This document shows positions 51,478 through 60,379 of a stretch of DNA of 64,000 bases, piece by piece. Below the pieces are notes generated by a model. The model ran no database searches. It saw only the letters and a list, made by a program, of their open reading frames with translations, and was not told where the DNA came from. Origin of the DNA: Salsipaludibacter albus (GTDB lineage Bacteria; Actinomycetota; Nitriliruptoria; Nitriliruptorales; Nitriliruptoraceae); contig NZ_JAHOPH010000002.1 in NCBI RefSeq assembly GCF_019798055.1, positions 155,093 to 219,092 on the forward strand, written 5' to 3'. Made by a program: the position numbers and the translations under genes. Every line of letters begins with the position of its first letter. Position 1 is the first letter of the stretch.

Positions 51478-54400
51478 ATGCACACCATCCACCGTCGCCT
51501 GTCCATCGCCGCCGTCCTCGGCGCCCTGCTCGCGAGCATGCTCTCGGCGCTCGCCCTGCAAGCCACCCCGGCCGACGCCCAGGTCGCCGAGCCTGCACTC
51601 GACTGGGACAACTACGAGAAGCTCACGCTGACCCGGGACATGGGTGGGGAGCCGGTCGACATGGCCGTCCTGCCCGACGGGCGGGTGCTGTTCACGATTC
51701 GCGAGGGCCTGATCCGCCTGATGGATCCCTCCCAGGGCACGGTCGAGACGATCGACGCGCCCGACGTGTACTTCAACGGCGAGGACGGGATGCAGACCCT
51801 GACCCTCGACCCGGACTTCGAGGAGAACGGGTGGATCTACGTCTTCTACTCCCCGGAGACCATGGACGGGCTCAACAACGCGGGTCGGCCGTACCCGACC
51901 ACGACGCCAGGTGGCAACGCACCCAACAGCCTTCCCGACGGCGAGGACATCACCTACTGGGACCAGTGGACCGGCTACAACCAGATGAGCCGGTTCCAGT
52001 GGGACGCCGACAACGACACGCTCGACCTGTCCAGCGAACAGGTCATCATCAAGGTCGAGACGAACCGTGGGCAGTGCTGCCACGTCGCCGGTGACGCCGA
52101 CTTCGACGACGACGGCAACCTCTACATCTCCACCGGTGACAACACGCCGGCCACCACGCCCGGCTCCAACGGCTACGCACCCAACAACAACGCGCCGGGC
52201 ATGAACCCCGGGTTCGACGCCCGTCGTGGGGCGGGCAGCACCAACGACCTGCGTGGCAAGATCCTGCGGATCCACCCGGAGGACGATGGGTCCTACAGCA
52301 TCCCCGACGGCAACCTGTTCGACGAGGCCGACGACACCGCCGACCAGACCCGTCCCGAGATCTTCGTCATGGGTGCCCGCAACCCCTTCCGGATGGACGT
52401 CGACTCCGAGACCAACAGCGTGTCGTGGGGCGACTACGGCCCGGATGCCGGAAGCGCCGACCCCAACCGTGGCCCGATGGGCATCGTCGAGTGGAACACC
52501 ACCGGCATCGACCAGCCGATCAACGCCGGCTGGCCCTACTGCACCGGTGACCAGTTCAACTACAACGAATGGGACTTCGAGACCGCCACCCAGGGTCCGT
52601 GGTTCGACTGCGCCGCCGGCGCGGAGAACAACTCGTCCTGGAACACCGGCCTCGCGGTCGTGCCGCCGTCCGTGCCCGCCGACCTCTACTACGGCGACAA
52701 CGACGACGACCAGCCGTGGCCCGAGCTGACCAGCTTCGGCAGTGGCAACGGCCAGGCCCCGATGGGTGGTCCGGTCTACCACTACGACGCGTCCAACCCG
52801 GTCAGCGCCCTCCCGGAGTACTGGGACGGCAAGTCCTTCTTCGCCGAGTGGTCGCAGGACTACATCGCCGCGTTCTCCGTGGACTGGCCCGACGGTCCGG
52901 TCACCGAGATCGAGAACTTCCTGCCCAACGGCGCGCTGCAGACCGCGTTCCAGCCGATCCATGACAACATCATGGACCTGGAGTTCCACCAGGGATCGCT
53001 CTACACCCTGGAGTACGGCGACGGCTTCAGCAGCGTCAACCCCGACGCCGGGCTGCACCGCATCGACTACGTGGAGGGCAACAAGACCCCCCAGGCCGTG
53101 GCGAGCGCCGACCCGATCTCGGGCAGCACCGCCCCACTGGAGGTCACCTTCGACGGGTCCGGCTCGTCCGACCCCGACGGTGACGAGCTGACCTACGAAT
53201 GGGACTTCGACGGCGACGGGACCTACGACGCCACCGGTGTCACCACCAGCCACACCTACACCGACCTGGGCGTCTACTCGGCCCGGCTGCGGGTCACCGA
53301 CCCCGGTGGTCGCACCTCGCTGACCGCCGTGAACATCGCGGTCGGCAACATCGCACCGACGGTGACGATCGAGACACCGCCCGACGGCACGTTCTTCGAC
53401 TGGGGCCAGGGCATCGCCTTCGAGGTCACGACCTCCGATCCCGAGGACGGTGACGACACCGTCTGTGGCAACGTCGCCTACACCTTCGGGCTGGGCCACA
53501 ACAGCCACGCCCACCCCATCACCACCGGGACCGGCTGCACCTTCTCGCTGACCATGCCCGCCGACGCCCCCGAGCACGGTGAGGGCGAGAACATCTACGC
53601 CGTCCTCGAGGTCACCTACACCGACCAGGGCAACGGCGAGATCCCGCCCGCGACCGGGACGGCGACACTCCAGCTCAACCCGAAGGACCAGGAAGCCGAG
53701 TGGTCCGACGACTCCAGCGGCGTGGCCGTGGTCGAGGACATCGAGGCCAGCGGGTTCAACAAGGTCGGTCCGTTCGCCGACGGCGACTGGATCTCCTACG
53801 ACCGCGTCAACCTGCTCAACATCGAGTCGGTCGCGGTGACCTCCGAGGGCACCGGTGACGTGCACCTGCGCTGGGGCAGCCCCGACGCCGAGCCGTTCGC
53901 GACGGTCGCGGTCGACTCGTCCGGCATCGACACGTTCTTCTCCGACGAGTTCACGCCCCCCGGGGGCACCGGGACGCTGTACGTGACGGCCACCGACGGC
54001 GTCACCCTCGACATCCTGCGCTTCCTCGGTGACGGTGTCGCGGACGTGACCCCGCCGGAGGTGACCATCACCACGATCCCGGCCGTGCCCAACGGGCCCG
54101 ACGGCACCTTCATCGGGCCGGTGCAGTTCCGCATCAACGCCACCGACAACGTCGGCGTGGCGTCACGGCAGTTCTCCTACGACGGCGAGACCTGGGGGAC
54201 CTACTTCCAGTTCGGTGCCACGTTCGTGTTCTGCAACCTGGGCGGCTTCGGCCAGTGCCAGGTGACCGGGATCGGGACCCACACCGTGTACGCACGGGCC
54301 ACCGACGTCGGTGGCAACGTCTCCGAGCCGGTCATGATCGAGATCGAGATCGTCGCCGACGAGGTCCCGCCGGAGGTCTCGGCGAGCCTGCTCGGCACGT

Positions 54401-56463
54401 TCACCGGCGAGTTCACGCCCGCCGCCGGCTTCGACACCGCCGGCACCGCCACGATGGTGGTCGGGCCCGACGGCACGTCGGTCACCGCCGACCTGTCCGG
54501 CCTGGTCCCCAACGCCACCCACCAGGGCCACCTCCACGAGGGGGTCTGCGGCACGATGCCGATGGGCGGCCACTACCAGGACGACCCGGACGGGCCGTCC
54601 GAGCCGCCGAACGAGCTCTGGCTGGTCGACGACCCGGAGAACCCCGACGCCGGGTTCGTCTCCGACACCGACGGCGAGGCACAGGTGTCCGGGTCGGCCG
54701 ACTGGACGGCCCGTGAGGACGCCCAGGCGGTCATGGTCCACGGCGGCGACGCCGGACTGCCGCGTGGCTGCGCGACCGTGGACACGGCATCGAGCTCGGT
54801 GCAGGTGACCTTCGAGGCCACCGACATCGGCGCCGTCGACTACATCGAGTACTCGCTCGACGGCGCGGAGTTCGTCGAGCTCGAGGGCGACCTGAGCGTC
54901 ATCGAGCCGGGCGACCACACCGTCGAGTACCGCGCAGTGGACACCGCCGGCAACACGTCCGAGACGGGCACGGCGTCGTTCACGATCGAGCACGACCCCG
55001 ACGTGTCGCGGATCCTGGTCTTCTCCAAGACCGCCGCGTTCCGGCACGGCTCGATCCCGGTGGCCCGCGAGGCCATCCAGGAGCTCGGTGCTGCCGACGG
55101 CGTGGCCGTCGACCTCACCGAGGACGCAGCCGCGTTCAACGACGACACCCTGGCGCGCTACGACGCCGTGGTGTGGGTGTCGACGACCGGTGACGTGCTC
55201 GACGACGACCAGCAGGCCGCGTTCGAGCGCTACATCCAGGCCGGCGGTGGCTACGCCGGCGTCCACGCTGCCAGCGACACCGAGTACGGCTGGGAGTGGT
55301 ACGGCGACCTGGTCGGGGCCTACTTCGAGGGGCACCCGCCGGGCACCCCGCAGGCCACGCTGAACATCGAGGACGGCGACCACCCGTCGACGGACCACCT
55401 CCCCGAGGACTGGACCCGTGACGACGAGTGGTACTCGTTCCAGGACAACCCGCGTGGGGACGTCCACGTCCTCATGACGATCGACGAGTCCACCTACGCC
55501 GTGGGTGACGACCTCGCGATGGGTGACCACCCGATGTCGTGGTGCCACGACTTCGACGGTGGCCGCTCCTGGTACACCGCGCTGGGCCACACCGACGCCA
55601 GCTTCACCACCGACGAGCTCTTCCGCGAGCACATGTGGGAGGGCATCTCCACCGCGGCCGGCTGGGTCGAGGCGGACTGCTCCGTGCCGGAGCCGCTGTT
55701 CCTCGACGTCGTGCTGGACCCGGCCACGCCGGACGGTGACGACGGGTGGTACGTGTCGCCCGTGACCGTCACCGCGACGACCACCGATGACGCCACGATC
55801 GAGTTCTCGGTCGACGGCGGAGCGTGGGTGGCCGACGAGGACGGCGTGCTGACGGTGTCCGAGGACGGTTCGCACACGCTCGACGTGCGGGCGGTCCGGG
55901 ACCCGGAGGTCACCGAGGTCCAGTCGTTCACGATGGACGTCGACACAACCGAGCCGACGACCGACATCGACGGGGTCGACGACGGGGCCACCTACGGCTC
56001 GTCCGAGGTGCTCGACGTCGAGGTCTCGGCCGACGACGCCACGTCCGGCGTCGACACGCTCACGGTGACGCTGGACGGCCAGGTCGTGCACGACGGCGAC
56101 GCCACGTGGTCCGCCACGTGGAGCCTGTGGGAGCTCGACCTGGGCGGGCACACGCTCGAGGTGGACGCGGTCGACGTGGCGGGCAACACGACGTCGTCGT
56201 CGGTGTCGTTCACCATCGAGACCTCCTACGACGACGTGCTGACGTTGCTCGAGGTGCTCACCGATGCCGGCGTGATCACGCCGGAGGAGGCCCAGGACGT
56301 CCGTGACCAGGTCAACAACGCCGAGCGCATGGCGGACAAGGGCAAGGACGTCCAGGAAGGCCGCGCGCTCGAGCGCGCGATCGACCGGGCCGAGCGGATC
56401 GACGACCCCGACGTACGGGCGTTGCTGATCCGGGACCTCCAGGCGCTGCTCGACGACGTCTGA
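51478..56463 (+). CDS. Giant secreted protein: sugar-dehydrogenase propeller, PKD, CBM6-like, CHRD-like, ThuA and FIMAH domains
   Basis: A 1661-residue exported protein. Signal peptide about 1-35 (ends ADAQ). Then: soluble glucose/aldose dehydrogenase-type six-blade propeller (about 38-525); PKD domain (about 534-622, SDPDGDELTYEWDFDGDG); Ig-like part; CBM6-like module (about 737-849); OmpL47-type repeat; CHRD-like domain (about 963-1100, GHLHEGVCG); a second Ig/OmpL47-like repeat; ThuA glutamine-amidotransferase-like domain (about 1177-1400, ILVFSKTAAFRHGSI); more Ig-like repeats; and a C-terminal FIMAH helical domain (1582-1661). It probably degrades or oxidises extracellular carbohydrate. 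The ATG at 51478 starts directly at the signal peptide. A strong terminator follows. Confidence 0.85.
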   Translation: MHTIHRRLSIAAVLGALLASMLSALALQATPADAQVAEPALDWDNYEKLTLTRDMGGEPVDMAVLPDGRVLFTIREGLIRLMDPSQGTVETIDAPDVYFNGEDGMQTLTLDPDFEENGWIYVFYSPETMDGLNNAGRPYPTTTPGGNAPNSLPDGEDITYWDQWTGYNQMSRFQWDADNDTLDLSSEQVIIKVETNRGQCCHVAGDADFDDDGNLYISTGDNTPATTPGSNGYAPNNNAPGMNPGFDARRGAGSTNDLRGKILRIHPEDDGSYSIPDGNLFDEADDTADQTRPEIFVMGARNPFRMDVDSETNSVSWGDYGPDAGSADPNRGPMGIVEWNTTGIDQPINAGWPYCTGDQFNYNEWDFETATQGPWFDCAAGAENNSSWNTGLAVVPPSVPADLYYGDNDDDQPWPELTSFGSGNGQAPMGGPVYHYDASNPVSALPEYWDGKSFFAEWSQDYIAAFSVDWPDGPVTEIENFLPNGALQTAFQPIHDNIMDLEFHQGSLYTLEYGDGFSSVNPDAGLHRIDYVEGNKTPQAVASADPISGSTAPLEVTFDGSGSSDPDGDELTYEWDFDGDGTYDATGVTTSHTYTDLGVYSARLRVTDPGGRTSLTAVNIAVGNIAPTVTIETPPDGTFFDWGQGIAFEVTTSDPEDGDDTVCGNVAYTFGLGHNSHAHPITTGTGCTFSLTMPADAPEHGEGENIYAVLEVTYTDQGNGEIPPATGTATLQLNPKDQEAEWSDDSSGVAVVEDIEASGFNKVGPFADGDWISYDRVNLLNIESVAVTSEGTGDVHLRWGSPDAEPFATVAVDSSGIDTFFSDEFTPPGGTGTLYVTATDGVTLDILRFLGDGVADVTPPEVTITTIPAVPNGPDGTFIGPVQFRINATDNVGVASRQFSYDGETWGTYFQFGATFVFCNLGGFGQCQVTGIGTHTVYARATDVGGNVSEPVMIEIEIVADEVPPEVSASLLGTFTGEFTPAAGFDTAGTATMVVGPDGTSVTADLSGLVPNATHQGHLHEGVCGTMPMGGHYQDDPDGPSEPPNELWLVDDPENPDAGFVSDTDGEAQVSGSADWTAREDAQAVMVHGGDAGLPRGCATVDTASSSVQVTFEATDIGAVDYIEYSLDGAEFVELEGDLSVIEPGDHTVEYRAVDTAGNTSETGTASFTIEHDPDVSRILVFSKTAAFRHGSIPVAREAIQELGAADGVAVDLTEDAAAFNDDTLARYDAVVWVSTTGDVLDDDQQAAFERYIQAGGGYAGVHAASDTEYGWEWYGDLVGAYFEGHPPGTPQATLNIEDGDHPSTDHLPEDWTRDDEWYSFQDNPRGDVHVLMTIDESTYAVGDDLAMGDHPMSWCHDFDGGRSWYTALGHTDASFTTDELFREHMWEGISTAAGWVEADCSVPEPLFLDVVLDPATPDGDDGWYVSPVTVTATTTDDATIEFSVDGGAWVADEDGVLTVSEDGSHTLDVRAVRDPEVTEVQSFTMDVDTTEPTTDIDGVDDGATYGSSEVLDVEVSADDATSGVDTLTVTLDGQVVHDGDATWSATWSLWELDLGGHTLEVDAVDVAGNTTSSSVSFTIETSYDDVLTLLEVLTDAGVITPEEAQDVRDQVNNAERMADKGKDVQEGRALERAIDRAERIDDPDVRALLIRDLQALLDDV

Positions 56464-56505
56464 TGACCGACCAACGCGCACGGTCCGCCTGACCGGATCG
56501 GGCGT

Positions 56506-56547
56506 ACGGCGACGCCTCCCGTCCTTCGTGGCGGGAGGCGTCGCCGT
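56506..56547 (+). terminator. Strong terminator after the giant secreted protein gene
   Basis: ACGGCGACGCCTCCCG (56506-56521) and CGGGAGGCGTCGCCGT (56532-56547): 16 perfect pairs, ten-base loop, 43 bases after the stop. Confidence 0.8.
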
Positions 56548-56627
56548 CGTGACCGGCCCATGGTCGGGGGTGGGCTCCGGGTTCTCGGCGCCTACCCTCG
56601 CCGGTTCGTCCATGCGGAAGGAAAGAC

Positions 56628-57338
56628 GTGGTCCAGGGTCGATCCACCCGATCGTTGGGCCTCCCGGCGCTGCTGGTGGCCCTGGTGTCCCTGGGAGCCT
56701 GCACGGGTGACCCCGCACCGTCGCCGACCGCTGCCGGGACGGAGGCGGCTGCCCAGTGTCCGGTCGACGCCGAGGAACTCTCCGAGGTCCTGGGGTGGGA
56801 GTTCGGGCCGGTCGAACCGACGGTCGTGGACGGCGCCCGGGCCAGCGGGTCCGACGAGGGCTTCGTGTACGTCGAGTGCTCCGCGCTGGTGGCCGAGGAG
56901 GGCCACGACGACGAGCCCGGGACCGAGGATGCCGAGTCCGATGCGGACGCCGGCGGGGAGCGTGAGGAGGCCCACGTCGTGGTGGTGGCCAACTACGCCT
57001 ACTACGTCGAGCCGTTCGAGACCGGGTCGGAGGACTGCCACGGGGTCGAGACCGCCGACGGGGAGTGGACGCCTGCCGAGGTGGAGGTCGCCGGCCTCAC
57101 CGACCTGCTCGGTGCCACCCAGGACATCACCGACCAGAGCGCCGAGTACGCGGCCTTCCGAGGGCTCACCGGCTGCCTCGAGACGGCGCCGGACCTGGCC
57201 GTGATCACGCGCCAGGTCGTCGGCGACCCAGCCGACCTCGTGTCGGAGGACGATCTCGCCACCCTCCTCGGCATGGTCGTCGAACGGCTCCCCCGGGACC
57301 GCGACGCGCTGCGCGAGCTGGGCGCCACGGCCGACTGA
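56628..57338 (+). CDS. Acidic lipoprotein, unknown function
   Basis: A 236-residue lipoprotein. The signal peptide ends in a lipobox (LGAC, C25), followed by a Pro/Thr/Ala linker and an acidic domain with four further cysteines, likely two disulfides (CPVDAEEL; VECSALV; EDCHGVE; GLTGCLE). An insert of about 25 residues (EEGHDDEPGTEDAESDADAGG) is almost pure acid and probably disordered. No family recognised. AAGGAAAG precedes the GTG. Closed by a bidirectional terminator. Confidence 0.75.
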   Translation: MVQGRSTRSLGLPALLVALVSLGACTGDPAPSPTAAGTEAAAQCPVDAEELSEVLGWEFGPVEPTVVDGARASGSDEGFVYVECSALVAEEGHDDEPGTEDAESDADAGGEREEAHVVVVANYAYYVEPFETGSEDCHGVETADGEWTPAEVEVAGLTDLLGATQDITDQSAEYAAFRGLTGCLETAPDLAVITRQVVGDPADLVSEDDLATLLGMVVERLPRDRDALRELGATAD

Positions 57339-57377
57339 GGCCGGCCCCACCCGGGGCGGGCCATGGACGACCATGAC

Positions 57378-57410
57378 TCGGGGCCGCGGACGTGGTGTCC
57401 GCGGCCCCGA
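57378..57410. terminator. Bidirectional terminator between convergent genes
   Basis: TCGGGGCCGCGGAC (57378-57391) and GTCCGCGGCCCCGA (57397-57410): 14 perfect pairs around a five-base loop, between the lipoprotein gene and the second LVIVD-type gene. Confidence 0.8.
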
Positions 57411-57434
57411 CGTGTCGAGCGGTGTCGTCCGGGT

Positions 57435-59003
57435 TCAGGTGTCCCGGGACGCGATCCGACAGACCCAGCCCATGACCGGGTCGGCCTCGTAGCCGGCGGT
57501 CGCGGCTCGGGCTGCAGCCGCGCTCATCGCCGGTGCCACGACCTGCTCGCCGGACGCCGCGACGTCCAGGGCAGCGTCGTCGAGACGCAGGATGTCGATG
57601 CCACGACCCGAGTCGGCCACGAAGACCAGGTCCTCGTACAGCATCGGGGTGTAGCTCGACGTCCCGTCCGGGCGGAAGTAGGCCACCTGGACCGGGTTGG
57701 CCGGGTCACGGACGTCGAGCACGCGGGTGCCCTGTCCGTACCACGACATGTAGACCAGGCCGTCTGCCATCCGGAAGTAGTGCCCGGAGCAGTTGTTGGT
57801 GTTGGCGTTGAACCCCTCCTCGGTGTCGGCCGGGTGCCACGAGGACACCACGTCGAGCCGGAAGGGATCCTCCGGGGTGGCGCGCCACGACTCGCCGCCG
57901 TAGCTGCCGTCCAGCGACACGATGTAGAACCGGCCGCGCTGGGCACACCCACCCACGAAGTTCTCGTGCGTGGCGTAGAGCAGCTCACCGGCCTCGTAGC
58001 CGTGGGCGGCGTAGTCCGCACCGTCGCTCAGCCACGGACGCTCGGGCCGCTCGGAGTCGGCGACGCCGATCCCCGACCGGGTGCCGGGCAGGCCGTCGAT
58101 CGGCCGTTCGCTGTTGTGCATGACGGCTGGCCCACCCAGGCTCCAGATCTCCGGTCCGCCACCACCGGCGTACGGGATCGGGTCCCAGGCGGTGGCCACG
58201 CGGCTGCGACCCAGCACCGGGTCGTGGTGGCGTCCACTGGTGTGGTAGCCCCGCACGGCACCACGTCCGCTGACCCACGCGATCCCGGCGTTGTCGACCT
58301 GCACGTCGTGGGCATAGTCGGTGATGCCCTGGTTGCGGCCGATGTCGATCGGGGTCTCGTAGGTGAACGGCTTGTTGGGGTTGCGGATGTCGGTCACCCA
58401 GATCGGGCGGCCGTTCCAGTCGTCGGGCATGTCGTCACGCACGGCCGGTCCACCACTCCACAGGAACTGGCAGTCGTTGATGCAGGTGCTGGTGTGGCCT
58501 GCCGGCACGTCGTGGAACGTCACGAGTCGCAGCGCCGAGGGGTCGCGGGCGTCGATGACGTAGACGCCACTCTCGCTGTCGGGGCTGTCCTGGTTGCCGC
58601 TGTACGCACGCGGGTCGCGTGACAGGAAGATGTACTTGCGCTTCTGGTCCACGTTGGTGGACTCGCTCTGCCAGAACGTGCCCGACGAGTCGGTGTCGAG
58701 CATCAGGTCGTCGCTGGGCAGGTGGTCGAGGAGCTGGGGGTCGGTCGGGTCGGCCAGGTCGAAGGTCTTGACGCCGAAGCGCCCGACCGCGACCAGCACG
58801 TCGCCGTCCCCGTAGTTGAGGACGTTGATGGACGTGATGCTGTTCATCTCGTCGAGGTTGCGGATGAACTCGAAGTTCTTGATGTCACCGGGTGGGGGGG
58901 CTTCCTGGGCGGACGCCGGCAGTGCGGTGAGCACGGCCAGGATCAGCCCCATGGACAGGAGGAGGCTGCCGGTGGTGTGCCGGCGGCGCGTGGAGTGGGC
59001 CAT
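57435..59003 (-). CDS. Secreted LVIVD-repeat protein (522 residues)
   Basis: A 522-residue exported protein: signal peptide about 1-33 (core GSLLLSMGLILAVLTAL, ends ASAQ). Propeller-like LVIVD blades follow, with segments such as GVKTFDLADPTDPQLLDHL, GVYVIDARDPSALRLV, TRVLDVRDPANPVQVAYF and GIDILRLDD. Related in plan to the protein at 45.6 kb but longer, with cysteines in CINDC and GGCAQRG. Function unknown; location outside the cell is well supported. A perfect inverted repeat lies 37 bases upstream of the start. Confidence 0.82.
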   Translation of the reverse strand: MAHSTRRRHTTGSLLLSMGLILAVLTALPASAQEAPPPGDIKNFEFIRNLDEMNSITSINVLNYGDGDVLVAVGRFGVKTFDLADPTDPQLLDHLPSDDLMLDTDSSGTFWQSESTNVDQKRKYIFLSRDPRAYSGNQDSPDSESGVYVIDARDPSALRLVTFHDVPAGHTSTCINDCQFLWSGGPAVRDDMPDDWNGRPIWVTDIRNPNKPFTYETPIDIGRNQGITDYAHDVQVDNAGIAWVSGRGAVRGYHTSGRHHDPVLGRSRVATAWDPIPYAGGGGPEIWSLGGPAVMHNSERPIDGLPGTRSGIGVADSERPERPWLSDGADYAAHGYEAGELLYATHENFVGGCAQRGRFYIVSLDGSYGGESWRATPEDPFRLDVVSSWHPADTEEGFNANTNNCSGHYFRMADGLVYMSWYGQGTRVLDVRDPANPVQVAYFRPDGTSSYTPMLYEDLVFVADSGRGIDILRLDDAALDVAASGEQVVAPAMSAAAARAATAGYEADPVMGWVCRIASRDT

Positions 59004-59039
59004 TCACGGACCTTCGTGGTCGGGCGGCGCGCGCGGGCG

Positions 59040-59062
59040 CGATCGGTCCAGCGGACCGATCG
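59040..59062. promoter_or_regulatory. Inverted repeat upstream of the second LVIVD gene
   Basis: CGATCGGTCC (59040-59049) and GGACCGATCG (59053-59062), ten perfect pairs around AGC. Its position 37-59 bases before the start codon suits an operator or leader hairpin for the minus-strand gene. Confidence 0.45.
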
Positions 59063-59295
59063 GACGGAGCCTAGACGCAACGATCGAACGAAGGTCCCCG
59101 GAGCCTCGAACAAAGTGCCTCGCTGCACGGCCTTCGCCCGCTGCGATCGCGGGGCGCACGCGGGGCCGTGCTGAACGATCCGAAACGTGGCGAGAGTTCG
59201 CACGAGCGCTGGCGGCGACGCACCCGTCCGGCAGTTGGGGATCCCATGGGCAGGTGCGAGGTCTAGGGTCGTGAGGACGACGGACGAAGGAGACG

Positions 59296-59631
59296 ATGAT
59301 GGTTCGACGCATGCTCATGACGGCCGGGGCCACGCTCGCCGTGCTCGCCCTGTCGGCGGGTCCGGCGGCGGCCACCCATGTCCACGGCAAGGTGTTGCCG
59401 AACGGCGACTGCGTCCTCCTGGCGCCCTCGGGTGGCGAGAACGAGGTCCAGCTGCCCGGGGAGGACGGCTACCCGGAGAACCGGCGTCACCCGCTGCACG
59501 TCAAGGTGCACCTGGGGGTCCCGGGCGCCGAGGCACAGCCGGGCACCATCTTCGTGGCGATCGGCGACGACGGCTCGTTGACGGCAGACGCCATCGCGCG
59601 TTGTGGCGGCGAGTTCCTCAACACCCCGTAG
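59296..59631 (+). CDS. Small secreted protein, unknown function
   Basis: A 111-residue exported protein: signal peptide about 1-26 (ends AAAT), mature part about 85 residues with two cysteines (GDCVLLAP; ARCGGEFL), likely one disulfide, and a histidine-containing N-terminus (THVHGKV). GAAGGAGA precedes the ATG. No family recognised. Confidence 0.68.
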   Translation: MMVRRMLMTAGATLAVLALSAGPAAATHVHGKVLPNGDCVLLAPSGGENEVQLPGEDGYPENRRHPLHVKVHLGVPGAEAQPGTIFVAIGDDGSLTADAIARCGGEFLNTP

Positions 59632-59669
59632 GCACGCGACGCCGCGTCATCGATGCTCGACGGGGACCG

Positions 59670-59927
59670 TCACGCGTCGTCGGCGTCGGTGACCGACTGG
59701 TGGCCCTGGACCACGGCCTCCACCCGGTCCAGGTCGGGGGTGGGCAGGCGTGCGAGGACCTCCAGGTTGTGTCGCACGTCGCGCGATTCCCGCAGGCCCA
59801 CCAGCCAGGCGACCGGGGTCAGCCAGCCGGGGCGCAGGATCGCGCGCCCGATGCCGACGACGACGTCGTCGAGGACGGCCAGCACGTCGTCGATGTCGTC
59901 GGCGGGTCGCGCCGGGATGGCCGGCAT
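59670..59927 (-). CDS. Small helical protein coupled to a VOC gene
   Basis: An 85-residue protein of unknown function with a helical core (DIDDVLAVLDDVVVGIGRAIL; NLEVLARLPTPDLDRVEAVV). Its ATG overlaps the stop of the upstream VOC gene (TGATG), indicating coupled translation. No membrane segment. Confidence 0.6.
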   Translation of the reverse strand: MPAIPARPADDIDDVLAVLDDVVVGIGRAILRPGWLTPVAWLVGLRESRDVRHNLEVLARLPTPDLDRVEAVVQGHQSVTDADDA

Positions 59928-60319
59928 CAGCCGTCCTCGGCCAGTTCCTCGGCCGTCAGTGGCCGCAGGATGCAGAACTCGTTGCCCTCCGGGTCGGCGA
60001 GCACGACCCACGTCACGTCGCCGGACTGGCCCACGTCGACGTGGGTCGCACCCAGCGCGACCGCGCGGGCGACCTCCGCGTCGCGGTCGTCGGGTCGCAG
60101 GTCCAGGTGCAGGCGGTTCTTGACCTGCTTGTCCTCGGGGACACGCAGGAACAGGATGTCGGGTGACACGCCGTCCTGGGGCGAGCCTGCGGGTGGCTCG
60201 AGCACCACCTCGTCGTCGTCGGCGAAGGTCGTGCGCCACCCGAGCAGTTCGGCCCACCAGGCCCCCTGGGCCCGTGGGTCGTGGGCGTCGATGCAGATGC
60301 ACTGCCAGCCGAGTGCCAT
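59927..60319 (-). CDS. VOC family protein (glyoxalase-like)
   Basis: A 130-residue VOC module: QCICIDAHDPRAQGAWWAELLGW at the start, LHLDLRPDDRDAEVARAVALGA in the middle, and VVLADPEGNEFCILRP at the end. This variant (Glyoxalase_6-like, with WWAELLGW) is common in actinobacteria; ligand unknown. AAGGA precedes the ATG. Followed directly by the 85-residue gene. Confidence 0.87.
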   Translation of the reverse strand: MALGWQCICIDAHDPRAQGAWWAELLGWRTTFADDDEVVLEPPAGSPQDGVSPDILFLRVPEDKQVKNRLHLDLRPDDRDAEVARAVALGATHVDVGQSGDVTWVVLADPEGNEFCILRPLTAEELAEDG

Positions 60320-60379
60320 GGTCGTGTCCTTCGGGTCTGCGCGCAGCGGGTGTGGTCGACGGCTGCTGCCATCCTGGGG

